DNA of 64,000 bases, taken from the NCBI GenBank assembly GCA_963757265.1, contig CAVWRA010000012.1:310001-374000 (forward strand), in the 5' to 3' direction. The position numbers were made by a program, and so were the translations under genes. The notes beneath the pieces are model-generated. The model had not been told where the DNA came from, ran no database searches, and was given only the letters and a program-made list of their open reading frames with translations. Of this stretch, positions 8,621-17,283 are shown piece by piece. The stretch is from CAIVVT01 sp963757265 (lineage in GTDB: Bacteria; Acidobacteriota; Terriglobia; Bryobacterales; Bryobacteraceae). Every line of letters begins with the position of its first letter. The first letter of the stretch is position 1.

Positions 8621-9529
8621 GTGCCTGGATGCCTGAGAGTTCTTATTCCGCTTTTCGTGTGTCTGTTTGCCTTCGCGAGTACAAGCGGTTCGCCGTCGCC
8701 GGGAGCCGTCACCGAGGAGGCCTTGCGGGAGGCTGCATTGCACGCCGTGTTTCCCGGATTGCAGATCTCAGTCGAACCTGGGATCAGAGTTGACGACTCA
8801 GGACCACAGGAGCGCTTGAAATCCGTCGGCCCCTACTACCCGGACGCTCTGGCCGATGAGTGGGTCTACCGGGTGAGTGGGCCCGCAGCCAACGCGGCGG
8901 AACGGTGCGCTTCAGAGGATTTTGGAACGCCGAAGTTCTCGCAAACCCGCCAGGTGCGCTTCGAGCTTTTCCGATGGCCCGGAGAGGCAGAAGCCGGGCT
9001 GCTTGCCGTCTTGCAGTACAAGTTTCTCGACGCGAATCCGTCGCCCGCCTGTTGGTCGCTCGGCTTACTCGTGCACCTTGTCTCGGACTCCGGCAACTGG
9101 CAGCGTCATGACGAGTACCTTCTCGAAACGCAGCACCATGGATCAGTGCAACGAATCGAGCTAATCGACCTGGCAGGAAGCCGCACACCCCAACTTGTCA
9201 TCGAATCCGGCTTGGGAGGTGGCGCGGCACTCGCGAGCACGCTCCAGGTCTTCGAATTGGGTAAAGGCGGTTTTGAAGAACTGGTCAACGAGTTCTCCCG
9301 ATTGGAAGACTTCGTGCCCGGCACCGAGGCTGTCTACACGCAGGTGCTTGATGTACCTACAACACTCAAGCTACGCGCGCAGCGCTTTTGTGTGGTAAAG
9401 ACTACCTTCATGGAAGACGACACTTGGCTCCGTACTCCGCTCGCTTCGCACCCCTGCTATCAGCGCGGTGAAGGCATTGATCCGGAAGACGTGAAGCGGC
9501 GTCAGCAAATGCTGTCGCGCGTCAAGTGA
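8621..9529 (+). CDS. Secreted protein of unknown function (302 aa)
   Basis: The start gives a Sec signal peptide (LRVLIPLFVCLFAFASTS). The mature protein contains several Cys residues (for example ERCASEDFG, SPACWSLG, RFCVVK, SHPCYQRG) that could form periplasmic disulfides. The motif LIDLAGSRTPQLVIESGLGG near the middle resembles the aspartate-rich repeat units of FG-GAP/VCBS-type surface proteins but is a single copy. The C-terminus is basic. No family is assigned. It stops 37 bp before the convergent fmt gene. Confidence 0.75.
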   Translation: MPGCLRVLIPLFVCLFAFASTSGSPSPGAVTEEALREAALHAVFPGLQISVEPGIRVDDSGPQERLKSVGPYYPDALADEWVYRVSGPAANAAERCASEDFGTPKFSQTRQVRFELFRWPGEAEAGLLAVLQYKFLDANPSPACWSLGLLVHLVSDSGNWQRHDEYLLETQHHGSVQRIELIDLAGSRTPQLVIESGLGGGAALASTLQVFELGKGGFEELVNEFSRLEDFVPGTEAVYTQVLDVPTTLKLRAQRFCVVKTTFMEDDTWLRTPLASHPCYQRGEGIDPEDVKRRQQMLSRVK

Positions 9530-9566
9530 ATTGTACCCACCAAAAGGCAGCTGCGTGGCGGCGCTT

Positions 9567-10517
9567 TCACGCGTGCTCCCCCAGCATGTCGTCGCCGGTC
9601 ATCCGTGTGCCGTTGACGAACGCCGCCGCGCTCACCCTCCGCCGCCCCTCCACCTGCACTTCCAGCAAATCCAGCACGCCCGCGCCCGTCCCGGCCAGCA
9701 GCCGTTTATCCACCGCCCGCACCAGTCCCGGCGCCAGCGCCTCCCCGGCGATCCATTCGCTCGCCGCCACCGGCCGGCACCTCCACACATTGAACCGCTC
9801 GCCGCGGAACCACGTCCACGCCCCCGGCCACGGCACAAATCCACGCGCCCGGTTGAAAATCTCGCGCGCCGTCCGCCGCCAGTCAATCAGGCCTTCTTCC
9901 CTCTTGAGCATCCGCGCCTGCGTCGCCGCGGCGTTGTCCTGCGGCACGCGCGGGCACTCGCCGCGCTCCAGGAGGCGCAGCGTCTCGATGAGCAGCTCCG
10001 CCCCCATCGGCGCCAGCCGCCGGCTCAGCTCCAGCGCGTTCTCTTCCCCGCCGATCGCCGTCTCGGCCCGCAGCAGAATATCGCCCGTATCCAGGCCCGC
10101 GTCGATCATCATTGTCGTGACGCCCGTCACGGTATCCCCCGCCGCGATGGCCCATTGGATCGGCGCCGCCCCGCGCCAGCGCGGCAGCAGCGACGCATGC
10201 ACGTTCACCACGCCCAGCCGCGGCAGGTCGATGATCGCCTGCGGCAGAATCTGCCCGTACCCCACCACCACAATCACGTCGGCGTGCAACGCGCCCAGCT
10301 CCGCCACCGGCTCTGGCCTCCGGATCCGCTCCGGCTGCCGCACCTCCAGCCCCAGCCGCAGCGAGGCTTCCTTCACCGGCGAAAACGCCGGCTCCTGCCC
10401 GCGCCCTTTCGGCCGGTCGGGTTGCGTATACACGGCCGCCACCGCGTGCCCCGCCCCAATAATGGCTTCTAGTGTTGGAACCGCGAATTGTGGAGTGCCC
10501 AGAAAGGCAACAATCAT
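9567..10517 (-). CDS. fmt: Methionyl-tRNA formyltransferase (316 aa)
   Basis: It transfers the formyl group from 10-formyl-tetrahydrofolate to initiator Met-tRNA. The formyltransferase domain begins with IVAFLGTPQFAVPTLEAI. The catalytic Asn-His and SLLPRWRGAAPIQWAI signature follows at residues ~107-126 with the downstream Asp (DAGLDTGDILL). The C-terminal OB-like domain is present (residues ~205-316). Length is normal (E. coli 315). It is the last gene of aroC-def-fmt and starts 13 nt after the def stop, so formylation and deformylation enzymes are co-transcribed as in many bacteria. Confidence 0.97.
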   Translation of the reverse strand: MIVAFLGTPQFAVPTLEAIIGAGHAVAAVYTQPDRPKGRGQEPAFSPVKEASLRLGLEVRQPERIRRPEPVAELGALHADVIVVVGYGQILPQAIIDLPRLGVVNVHASLLPRWRGAAPIQWAIAAGDTVTGVTTMMIDAGLDTGDILLRAETAIGGEENALELSRRLAPMGAELLIETLRLLERGECPRVPQDNAAATQARMLKREEGLIDWRRTAREIFNRARGFVPWPGAWTWFRGERFNVWRCRPVAASEWIAGEALAPGLVRAVDKRLLAGTGAGVLDLLEVQVEGRRRVSAAAFVNGTRMTGDDMLGEHA

Positions 10518-10530
10518 CGCCTACCGCAGA

Positions 10531-11058
10531 TTACCACTCGCCGGCCTTGGCCAGCTTGCGAATCTTGCGTTTGATGAGGTCGCGTTTCAACAGGCTGATG
10601 TGACTCAGGAACAGGATCCCGTCCAGGTGGTCGATTTCGTGCTGAAAAGCCCGCGCCAGCAGCTGCTCGGCCCCGGTCTCGAACCATTCGCCTTCCACAG
10701 TCTGCGCCCGCAGCCGCACCTTCAGCGCCCGCTTGACCTCCTCGCGGAAGCCGGGAATCGACAGGCACCCCTCCTCGCCCACCTGCTTGCCTTCCCGGGC
10801 CACAATCTCCGGATTGATCATCACCAGCCGCGCCGCCGGATCCTGCCCGGCCGAGGTGTCGATCACGGCCACGCGTTGGGAGATGCCGATCTGCGGCGCC
10901 GCCAGGCCCAGCCCCTTGGCCGCGTACATCGTCTCGAACATGCTCTCCACCAGCTCCCGCAGCTCGTTCGTGCCGAATTCGCGCACCGCCTCGGCCGGCG
11001 TTTCCAATACCGGATCGCCGTACTTGACGATCGTGTGAATTATGGTTTGCGGCCCCAC
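10531..11058 (-). CDS. def: Peptide deformylase (175 aa)
   Basis: A metalloenzyme that removes the formyl group from nascent N-terminal methionine. The three signature motifs are present: GLAAPQIG (residues ~50), EEGCLSIPG (~97, metal-ligand Cys) and FQHEIDHLDG (~139, HExxH ligands with catalytic Glu). Length is normal for type 1 deformylases. It starts 4 nt after the aroC stop and is followed closely by fmt. Confidence 0.97.
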   Translation of the reverse strand: MGPQTIIHTIVKYGDPVLETPAEAVREFGTNELRELVESMFETMYAAKGLGLAAPQIGISQRVAVIDTSAGQDPAARLVMINPEIVAREGKQVGEEGCLSIPGFREEVKRALKVRLRAQTVEGEWFETGAEQLLARAFQHEIDHLDGILFLSHISLLKRDLIKRKIRKLAKAGEW

Positions 11059-11062
11059 CTCG

Positions 11063-12235
11063 TCAGTACTCCTTAATTTGTTCGATGTAGCCGTCGAAGT
11101 TCCGTCGCGTCTCTTTCAGGCTATCCCCTCCAAATTTATCAAGAAAGGCCTGCGCCAGCACCAACCCCACCATCGCCTCGCCGATCACCCCCGCCGCCGG
11201 CACCACGCACACGTCGCTGCGCTCGTACGCCGCGAGCGCCCGCTCTTTGGTCTGCAAATCCACGCTCTCCAGCGGCTTGCGCAGCGTCGAAATCGGCTTC
11301 AGCAGGCCCCGCACCACGATCTCCTGACCGTTAGTGATGCCCCCCTCCAGCCCGCCCGCCTTGTTGGCCCCGCGCGTGAATGCGCGCCGCGCGCGGTGGT
11401 AGCCAATCGTGTCCTGCACTTTCGAGCCGAAATCCGCCGCCGCCTCGTCGGCGCTGCCGATGAACACCCCCTTCACCGCCTGGATCGACACAATCGCCTG
11501 CGCCAGCCGCCCGTCCAGCCGCGTGTCCCACGCGATGTGCGACCCCAGTCCCACCGGCACGTTGCACGCCCGCACCTCGAAAATCCCGCCCACGGTATCG
11601 GCCGTCCGATAGGCCTCATCGACCATCGCCTTCATCTGCGCCTCGGCCCCCGCGTCCACACACCCCAGCAGCACCTCGTCCCGGCGCGTCAGCTCCGCAA
11701 TCTCCTCCCACGCCGCCTCGCGCTCCAGCCGCGCCGAACCCACCTGTACCACGTGGCTCGCAATCTCAATGCCGAATTGCGCCAGGAATTGCCGCGCCAC
11801 CGCCCCCGCGGCCACCCGCGCCGTCGTCTCCCGCGCGCTGGCCCGCTCCAGGATCGGCCGCGCGTCGTGGAAATCGTACTTGAGCGCCCCCGCCAGGTCG
11901 GCATGCCCCGGCCGCGGCCGCGTCAGCGGCTTCTTCTTCGCCTCGCTCTCCGGCCCCGCTTCCACCGGCAGCGCCTCGCTCCAGTTCTGCCAGTCCTGGT
12001 TGCGGATCATCAGCGCCACCGGCGCGCCCGTGGTCTTGGAATGCCGCACGCCGGAGACGATTTCGACCTCGTCGTGCTCGATCTTCATCCGCCCGCCGCG
12101 CCCGTAGCCCTGCTGCCGCCGCCACAATTCGCGGTTCACCGCCGCCACCTGAATCGGCACGCCTGCCGGCAGCCCCGTCAAGGTGGCGATCAGGCATTCT
12201 CCATGGCTCTCTCCGGCGGTTTCGAAACGCAGCAT
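11063..12235 (-). CDS. aroC: Chorismate synthase (390 aa)
   Basis: It catalyses the last shikimate-pathway step, 5-enolpyruvylshikimate-3-phosphate to chorismate, using reduced FMN. The N-terminal LRFETAGESHG is the family signature 1; the region with GRGGRMKIE and RPGHADLAGALKY, and the late RRAFTRGANKAGGLEGG, are also typical. The start at 12235 is preferred over 12250: it gives the canonical N-terminus and has GGGGTG upstream. It is the first gene of aroC-def-fmt. The PAP2 gene lies 76 bp upstream on the same strand and may share the transcript. Confidence 0.97.
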   Translation of the reverse strand: MLRFETAGESHGECLIATLTGLPAGVPIQVAAVNRELWRRQQGYGRGGRMKIEHDEVEIVSGVRHSKTTGAPVALMIRNQDWQNWSEALPVEAGPESEAKKKPLTRPRPGHADLAGALKYDFHDARPILERASARETTARVAAGAVARQFLAQFGIEIASHVVQVGSARLEREAAWEEIAELTRRDEVLLGCVDAGAEAQMKAMVDEAYRTADTVGGIFEVRACNVPVGLGSHIAWDTRLDGRLAQAIVSIQAVKGVFIGSADEAAADFGSKVQDTIGYHRARRAFTRGANKAGGLEGGITNGQEIVVRGLLKPISTLRKPLESVDLQTKERALAAYERSDVCVVPAAGVIGEAMVGLVLAQAFLDKFGGDSLKETRRNFDGYIEQIKEY

Positions 12236-12311
12236 AAGGGTACACCCCATCTTAATGCAAGACGTTGAGAAACAGCAATTTATGGGTTGAAAAGAGGCTC
12301 GCGCCGGAGCT

Positions 12312-12848
12312 CTAGAAGAGCTGCCGCACGGCCAGCCCCAGCATCCACCCCAGCACGCTGCCCGCGACCACGTCGCTCAGGAAGTGCATGCCCAGGATGA
12401 TGCGCGAGGCCGCAATGCTCACGGCGCAGAACAGGATGCCCGGCGCGGCGGCCGGATACTGCAGCACCAGCGGCGTGCAGATCGCAAACGCTGTGATGCT
12501 ATGGCCCGAGGGGAACGAAAACCGGTCCGGCGGCAGCAGCGTGGACCAGCAATGCGGTTCCAGCGCGCACGGCCGGCGCCGGCCCGCGGCACGCTTCAAA
12601 CCCAGGAAAACGATGATTCCGATGCCCGCCGCGAAGCCGCACTCGGCCACCACCAGCTGCCCTTGCGGTCCTCCGAAGGTGAGCAGGAACGCGCCCAGCA
12701 CGTACCACAGCCAGCCGTCTCCGCCGCGCGTCGCGCAAATCATCCACATCCGGAACCATTTTGGCGCGGACCACTTATGCACCTTGCGCATGATCACGTG
12801 ATCGCGTCGCGAGATGGAATTCAGAACAACTTGCGCTAGACCGGACAT
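12312..12848 (-). CDS. PAP2-family membrane phosphatase (178 aa)
   Basis: An integral membrane phosphatase of the PAP2/undecaprenyl-pyrophosphate-phosphatase superfamily, acting on lipid phosphates at the periplasmic face. The tripartite active site is visible: LKRAAGRRRP (residues ~83-92), FPSGHS (~113) and SRIILGMHFLSD (~147). Four to five hydrophobic segments flank these motifs. Candidate substrates are undecaprenyl pyrophosphate or phosphatidic acid; the sequence does not decide. It starts with ATG 12848 and lies just upstream of aroC. Confidence 0.9.
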   Translation of the reverse strand: MSGLAQVVLNSISRRDHVIMRKVHKWSAPKWFRMWMICATRGGDGWLWYVLGAFLLTFGGPQGQLVVAECGFAAGIGIIVFLGLKRAAGRRRPCALEPHCWSTLLPPDRFSFPSGHSITAFAICTPLVLQYPAAAPGILFCAVSIAASRIILGMHFLSDVVAGSVLGWMLGLAVRQLF

Positions 12849-13008
12849 CGTCCCAGCTCCAGTGTGGGCGGGTTATGTCAAGAAGCCGTGAAAAAAACCA
12901 CAATTCTCATTGAATGGCTTGAAATTTCAATCTAGCAGAAATCGATCCGCCCCGTTGGGCGGCGGGCGGGCGGCGCGGACCCGGCGTGGCTGCACTGCGG
13001 AAATGACA

Positions 13009-13044
13009 AGAGGCCGCCCAGCCCTTGCGAGCCGCGCGGCCTCT
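13009..13044 (-). terminator. Hairpin terminator for the Lys/Thr-rich peptide gene
   Basis: Inverted repeat AGAGGCCGC (13009-13017) with GCGGCCTCT (13036-13044), 18 nt loop, beginning 31 nt after the stop of the minus-strand gene 13076-13243. Downstream on the minus strand comes TGTCATTT, a weak U-tract. Confidence 0.6.
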
Positions 13045-13075
13045 AAATAAAGATGACTGAATCCGGGCCCGAAAA

Positions 13076-13243
13076 CTACTTCGGCGCTTCGGTGGTCTTC
13101 TTCGCCTTGGTCGTCTTGGCCTTGGTCGTCTTGGCCTTGGTCGCCTTCTTGGTCGTCTTGGTGGTGTCCGTCGCAGCCGGGGCCTGCGCGAAGCACAGCG
13201 TCGAGAAGACGGCGAACATCACAACAGCAACTAACTTCTTCAT
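13076..13243 (-). CDS. Secreted Lys/Thr-repeat peptide (55 aa)
   Basis: ATG 13243 has AGGAG about 13 nt upstream. The product begins with a good Sec signal peptide (MKKLVAVVMFAVFSTLCFA) and the mature chain is almost entirely Lys, Thr and Ala. It contains repeated KAKTT units (residues ~36-50) like a miniature histone-H1 tail. The mature form would be strongly positive. It may bind envelope polyanions or nucleic acid outside the cytoplasm; that is inference from composition. The gene has its own hairpin terminator, which supports it being real. Confidence 0.7.
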   Translation of the reverse strand: MKKLVAVVMFAVFSTLCFAQAPAATDTTKTTKKATKAKTTKAKTTKAKKTTEAPK

Positions 13244-13474
13244 GGGTATTGAGTCTCCTAGGATTCTTTCTGGGGATGGTCCACCCTGCGGGATGGTTGG
13301 CCCGTCCTCACTTTCCACTATGCGCGTCCGGACCGCCCCAGCCACTCCCCCCGGCAGGCTACGAAAGCCCCCGAATTTCGGGGATACGGGTCCGGTTTTC
13401 CAGCCCCTGGCGCCCCGCCCGGACGTCCCGCCGAATCCGCCGGCCGGGAGCAAGCCCATGCAAAAAGAGTCACT

Positions 13475-13743
13475 TAGGGCCTGTTCACACTACCCGATCG
13501 GATGGCGTTGCGCGCGAAAAGCGTCTCAGGCGAGGCGGAGGACGCTGGCTTTGGCCATTCCAAGTCGAGGACGACAACGAAGGCTGAGGCGGTTTTCGCC
13601 GCAACCCGAAGGGACGGGGACGGTTTCCCCGATTTCCGCGTCGTTCGTCGCTCGCAGACGCCCGGTATGCGTCGCTCCTTGCTCCTCGAACTCGGGGAAA
13701 CCGGCTCCCGTCGCCACCGATTGCGTAGCGTGAGCAGGCCCTA
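13475..13743. mobile_element. MITE-like element, family B
   Basis: 269 bp with terminal inverted repeats TAGGGCCTGTTCACACTACC and, read from the other end, TAGGGCCTGCTCACGCTACG (3 mismatches in 21 bp). The ends begin and finish with TA, as expected for TA-target elements such as IS630/Tc1 relatives. No credible ORF lies inside. It fills most of the gap 13244-13804 upstream of the glycosyltransferase gene. Confidence 0.75.
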
Positions 13744-13804
13744 GATGATTGCGTCAGCGGCGGGGCGGCCGCCCGCCCGGATACAATAGGTGAGAAGGCC
13801 ACGG

Positions 13805-14944
13805 ATGGCCACCATCGATCTCATCTACTTCGACGCCGGGGGCGGGCACCGGGCCGCGGCGACCGCTCTTAAGTCGATCATCGAGAAGGATTTCCCGTCC
13901 CTCGAAGCGCGCCTGCTGCACCTCGGCGAGGTGCTCGACCCGGTGGACGTCTTCCGCAAGGTTCTGAGAGTCGATCTGCAGGAGCTCTATAACCGCATGC
14001 TGCGCCGCGGCTGGACCCTGGGCTCCAAGCGCAGCCTGCGGCTGATGCAGCGGCTGATCCGCCTGTACCACCGCTCCGAGGTGCGGCTGCTGAGCAACTG
14101 CTGGCAGGACCGGCTGCCGGACATGGCCGTGAGCCTGGTGCCGAACTTCAACCGGGCGCTCTACGACGCCTGGTGCCGGGTGGCCCCGGGACGCCCGTAT
14201 GTGACTGTCCTGACGGATCTTGCGGATTTTCCGCCGCATTTCTGGATGGAGCGCCAGCCGCAGTATTTCATCTGCGGGACGCCGCGCGCCGTCGAGCAGG
14301 CGCGGGCCATGGGTCATCCGGAGGAACGGGTCTTCCTGGCTTCGGGTATGATCCTGCAGCCCGGGTTCTACGATCTCCCCGTCCTGGACCGCACCGCCGA
14401 ACGCCTCAACCTGGGCCTGGGTCCCAATGTGGTGACAGGACTTGTGCTGTTTGGCGGGTACGGCTCCAAGGCCATGGCCCGAATCGCGCACCGGCTGGAA
14501 CCGCTCTCCGCCGGCCTGCAGTTGATCCTCATCGCCGGGCGCAGCGCCAAGCTAGAAAAGACGCTCCGCACGGCGCCCGGCAACCTGCGCCGCCACGTGG
14601 TCGGCTTCACCTCGCAAGTACCTTATTACATGCGACTTGCTGATTTTTTCATCGGCAAACCGGGGCCCGGGAGCCTGAGCGAGGCGGTGCACATGGGGCT
14701 GCCCTGCATCACCGTCCGCAATGCCCTCACGCTGCCCCAGGAGCGCTACAACGCCGAGTGGCTCACCGAAAACGGCTACGGAATCGTGCTGAAAAGCTTC
14801 CGCCATATCGCGCGGACGGTCGAGGAGCAGATCCTCGCGGGCGACGGACTGAATAAAATGCGCCTGCGCGCGGCGGCCGCTAGCAACCGCGCGGTGTTCG
14901 AAATTCCCGCGATTTTCATGGAAATCCTCCGTCGCGGAGCGTGA
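13805..14944 (+). CDS. MGDG-synthase-type glycosyltransferase (379 aa)
   Basis: The N-terminal motif YFDAGGGHRAAATALKSII is the sugar-lipid acceptor loop of the MGDG synthase/processive diacylglycerol glucosyltransferase family. The C-terminal half carries the GT28-type donor site (GKPGPGSLSEAVHMGLPCI, residues ~287-305). It would therefore transfer a hexose from a nucleotide sugar to a membrane lipid such as diacylglycerol on the inner membrane. ATG 13805 is chosen (GGTGAGAAGG upstream); GTG at 13790 is an alternative giving five more residues. It is followed 77 bp later by the arginine operon, with an ArgR operator in between. Confidence 0.85.
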   Translation: MATIDLIYFDAGGGHRAAATALKSIIEKDFPSLEARLLHLGEVLDPVDVFRKVLRVDLQELYNRMLRRGWTLGSKRSLRLMQRLIRLYHRSEVRLLSNCWQDRLPDMAVSLVPNFNRALYDAWCRVAPGRPYVTVLTDLADFPPHFWMERQPQYFICGTPRAVEQARAMGHPEERVFLASGMILQPGFYDLPVLDRTAERLNLGLGPNVVTGLVLFGGYGSKAMARIAHRLEPLSAGLQLILIAGRSAKLEKTLRTAPGNLRRHVVGFTSQVPYYMRLADFFIGKPGPGSLSEAVHMGLPCITVRNALTLPQERYNAEWLTENGYGIVLKSFRHIARTVEEQILAGDGLNKMRLRAAAASNRAVFEIPAIFMEILRRGA

Positions 14945-14988
14945 AAAGTACCGCTTTTTCAGTCGCGCGATTGCGGTGCGGCACAAAC

Positions 14989-15022
14989 TGTGTAATTATT
15001 CATATATCTGAATAAGTATTCA
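14989..15022 (+). promoter_or_regulatory. Tandem ARG boxes (ArgR operator) before argF
   Basis: Two palindromes match the ArgR consensus TGAATwwwwATTCA: TGTGTAATTATTCA at 14989-15002 and a near-perfect TGAATAAGTATTCA at 15009-15022. Their centres are 20 bp apart, the phasing needed for an ArgR hexamer to contact adjacent boxes. A possible promoter overlaps them (TTGCGG at 14971, 16 nt, TAATTA at 14993). The second box runs into the first possible argF start codon. argR itself is the last gene of this operon. Confidence 0.8.
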
Positions 15023-15993
15023 TGAACGACGAATCGAGCTCCTCTATGACACACCCTTTGCCGCTCCACGGCACAGCGCGCATCGCGGCTGGAAACGTCG
15101 CCAGCGACTTCGATCTGACGCAGGAAGAACTCCTTCAGGCGCTTGATCTTGCAGCGGACGTGAAGCGCCGTCCGGGGGCCTATCGCGGGTTTCTCAAAGG
15201 GCGCATCCTGAGCCTGTTGTTCGAGAAGCCGTCGCTGCGGACGCGCATCACTTTCGAGGTCGCGGCCAAGCAACTGGGCGGCGACACGATCCAGAGCATC
15301 GGCCCGGTGGGCGGGCGCGAGCCGGTGAAGGACGTGGCGCGGAATCTGGAGCGCTGGACCGACCTGATTGTGGCCCGGACGTTCGCCCAAACGACAATCG
15401 ATGAACTGGCCACGTGGGCCGACGTGCCGGTGGTGAATGCATTGAGCGACTTGTACCATCCGTGCCAGGCGCTGGCCGACATGCTGACGCTGAAGGAGCA
15501 TTGGGGCGGCTGGCAGGGGCACAAGCTGGCCTTCATCGGCGACGGCAACAACGTGGCGCACTCGCTGCTGCTGGATTGCGCGCGACTGGGGATGGATCTG
15601 ACCGTGATCACGCCGCCGGGCTACGAGCCCGACGCGGGCATTTTCCGCCAGGCCGAGGGATTCGCGCGGCGCAACGCCTGCCACGTGCATATAAGTAATG
15701 ATCTGGAAGAGGGACTGCTCAAGGCCGAGGCGGTGTACACGGACGTGTGGGCCTCGATGGGCCAGGAGCACGAAGCGTTCGAGCGGGCGCGCGTGTTCGC
15801 GCCCTACCAGGTGAACATCGACCTGATGCACATGGCCGCGCCGGGGGCGCTGTTCCTGCACTGCCTGCCGGCGCATCGCGATGAAGAGGTCACCGACGCA
15901 GTGATGGAGTTGACCTCGGCGGTGGTCTTCGACCAGGCGGAGAACCGGCTGCACGCGCAGAAGGCGCTGATTGTCATGCTGCTGCGAGAGTGA
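15022..15993 (+). CDS. argF: Ornithine carbamoyltransferase (323 aa)
   Basis: It makes citrulline from ornithine and carbamoyl phosphate. Motifs seen: carbamoyl-phosphate loop EKPSLRTRITFE (residues ~69, with SLRTR in place of the usual STRTR), DLYHPCQALADM (~147), and the ornithine-site Cys in LHCLPAHRDEEV (~283). Two starts are possible. ATG 15022 overlaps the ARG box; ATG 15046 gives a product beginning MTHPLPLHG, and family similarity begins only about 20 residues after that. The SLRTR variant is seen in several phyla; N-acetyl- or N-succinylornithine specificity cannot be fully excluded. It is the first gene of argFGHR. Confidence 0.93.
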   Translation: MNDESSSSMTHPLPLHGTARIAAGNVASDFDLTQEELLQALDLAADVKRRPGAYRGFLKGRILSLLFEKPSLRTRITFEVAAKQLGGDTIQSIGPVGGREPVKDVARNLERWTDLIVARTFAQTTIDELATWADVPVVNALSDLYHPCQALADMLTLKEHWGGWQGHKLAFIGDGNNVAHSLLLDCARLGMDLTVITPPGYEPDAGIFRQAEGFARRNACHVHISNDLEEGLLKAEAVYTDVWASMGQEHEAFERARVFAPYQVNIDLMHMAAPGALFLHCLPAHRDEEVTDAVMELTSAVVFDQAENRLHAQKALIVMLLRE

Positions 15994-16067
15994 GGCCAGG
16001 CGTGGCGCGGCGGCCAGGGATGGGCCGGAGCGCGCCGAACAGGTAAGATCTTGTTGGGAGTGGACTC

Positions 16068-17283
16068 ATGAAGAAGCCGAAGAAAGTAGCGCTGGCGTAC
16101 TCGGGCGGGCTGGACACGTCGATCATCATTCCGTGGCTGAAGGAGAACTACGGCTGCGAGGTGGTGGCGGTGTGCGGCGACATCGGGCAGGGCGGCGAGG
16201 AGCTGACCGGACTGGAGGCCAAGGCGCTGACCACCGGCGCGAGCGAAGTGCACGTGGCCGACATGAAGGAGGAGTTCGTCCGCGACTACGTCTGGAAAAT
16301 CGTGCGCGCCGGGAGCGTGTACGAGGAGAAATACCTGCTGGGCACGTCCATTGCGCGGCCGCTGCTGGCGAAAAAACAGGTGGAAGTGGCGCTCGCGACG
16401 GGCTGCGACGCCCTGGCCCACGGCTGCACCGGCAAGGGCAACGACCAGGTGCGGTTCGAGCTGGCCTACAAGGCGCTGGCGCCGCACCTTCAGGTCATTG
16501 CGCCGTGGCGCGAATGGTCGATCATTTCGCGCGAGGACGGGATTGCCTATGCGCGGCAGCACAACGTGCCGATCGCTCAGAGCGTGGAAAAGATCTACTC
16601 GCGCGACCGCAACCTGTGGCACATTTCGCACGAGGGCGGCGCGCTGGAGGATCCGGGCAACCCGGCGCCGGCAGACATGTGGATGCTCACCAGGTCGCCG
16701 CAGGAGGCGCCGGACGAGCCGGCCCAGGTGTCGATCCGCTTCGAGCACGGCGTGCCGGTGTCGCTCAACGGGAAGCGCGCCACCAGCGCGGCGGGCCTGG
16801 TGGAGAAGCTGAACCGGGTGGGCGGAGAGCACGGCATCGGGCGCGTTCGACCTGGTGGAAAACCGCTTTGTGGGGATGAAGTCGCGAGGCTGTTACGAGA
16901 CCCCGGGCGGGACGCTGATCTATGCGGCGCACCGCGAGCTGGAGGCGCTGGCGCTGGACAAGAGCACGCTGCATTACAAGCAGAAGCTGGCGCTGGATTA
17001 CGCCGAACTGGTTTACAACGGGCTGTGGTTTACGCCCTTAAGGGAAGCTCTGGACGCGTTCTTCGCCGAAGTTAGCAAGCCGGTGAGTGGCGAGGTACGG
17101 CTGCGGCTGTACAAGGGCAATATCGAGGTGCTGGAGCGCCACTCGCCGAATTCGCTGTACTCGCTGGACATGGCGAGCTTCACGATGGGCGCAGGCTACG
17201 ACCAGAAGGACGCGCTGGGATTCATCAACCTGGTGGGATTGCCGGTGAAGGTGAAGGCGCTGCTGGAGGGCAAAGGCAAGTGA
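16068..17283 (+). CDS. argG: Argininosuccinate synthase, interrupted by a one-base frameshift
   Basis: It ligates citrulline and aspartate with ATP. The N-terminal P-loop-like AYSGGLDTSIIIPWL (residues ~9-23) and the NDQVRFELAY region are intact. In one frame the protein runs through NRVGGEHGIG; the expected continuation FDLVENRFVGMKSRG is only found in the next frame. The break is at the GGG of 16839-16841: dropping one G restores a 404-residue protein, the normal family length. Everything else in the gene and operon is intact, so either an assembly error or a very recent mutation is likely. It ends overlapping argH (GTGA). Confidence 0.93.

Noticed and set aside
11042..12268. A 408-codon plus-strand open frame
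   Set aside because: Antisense to chorismate synthase; His/Arg/Pro-rich and unlike any protein family.
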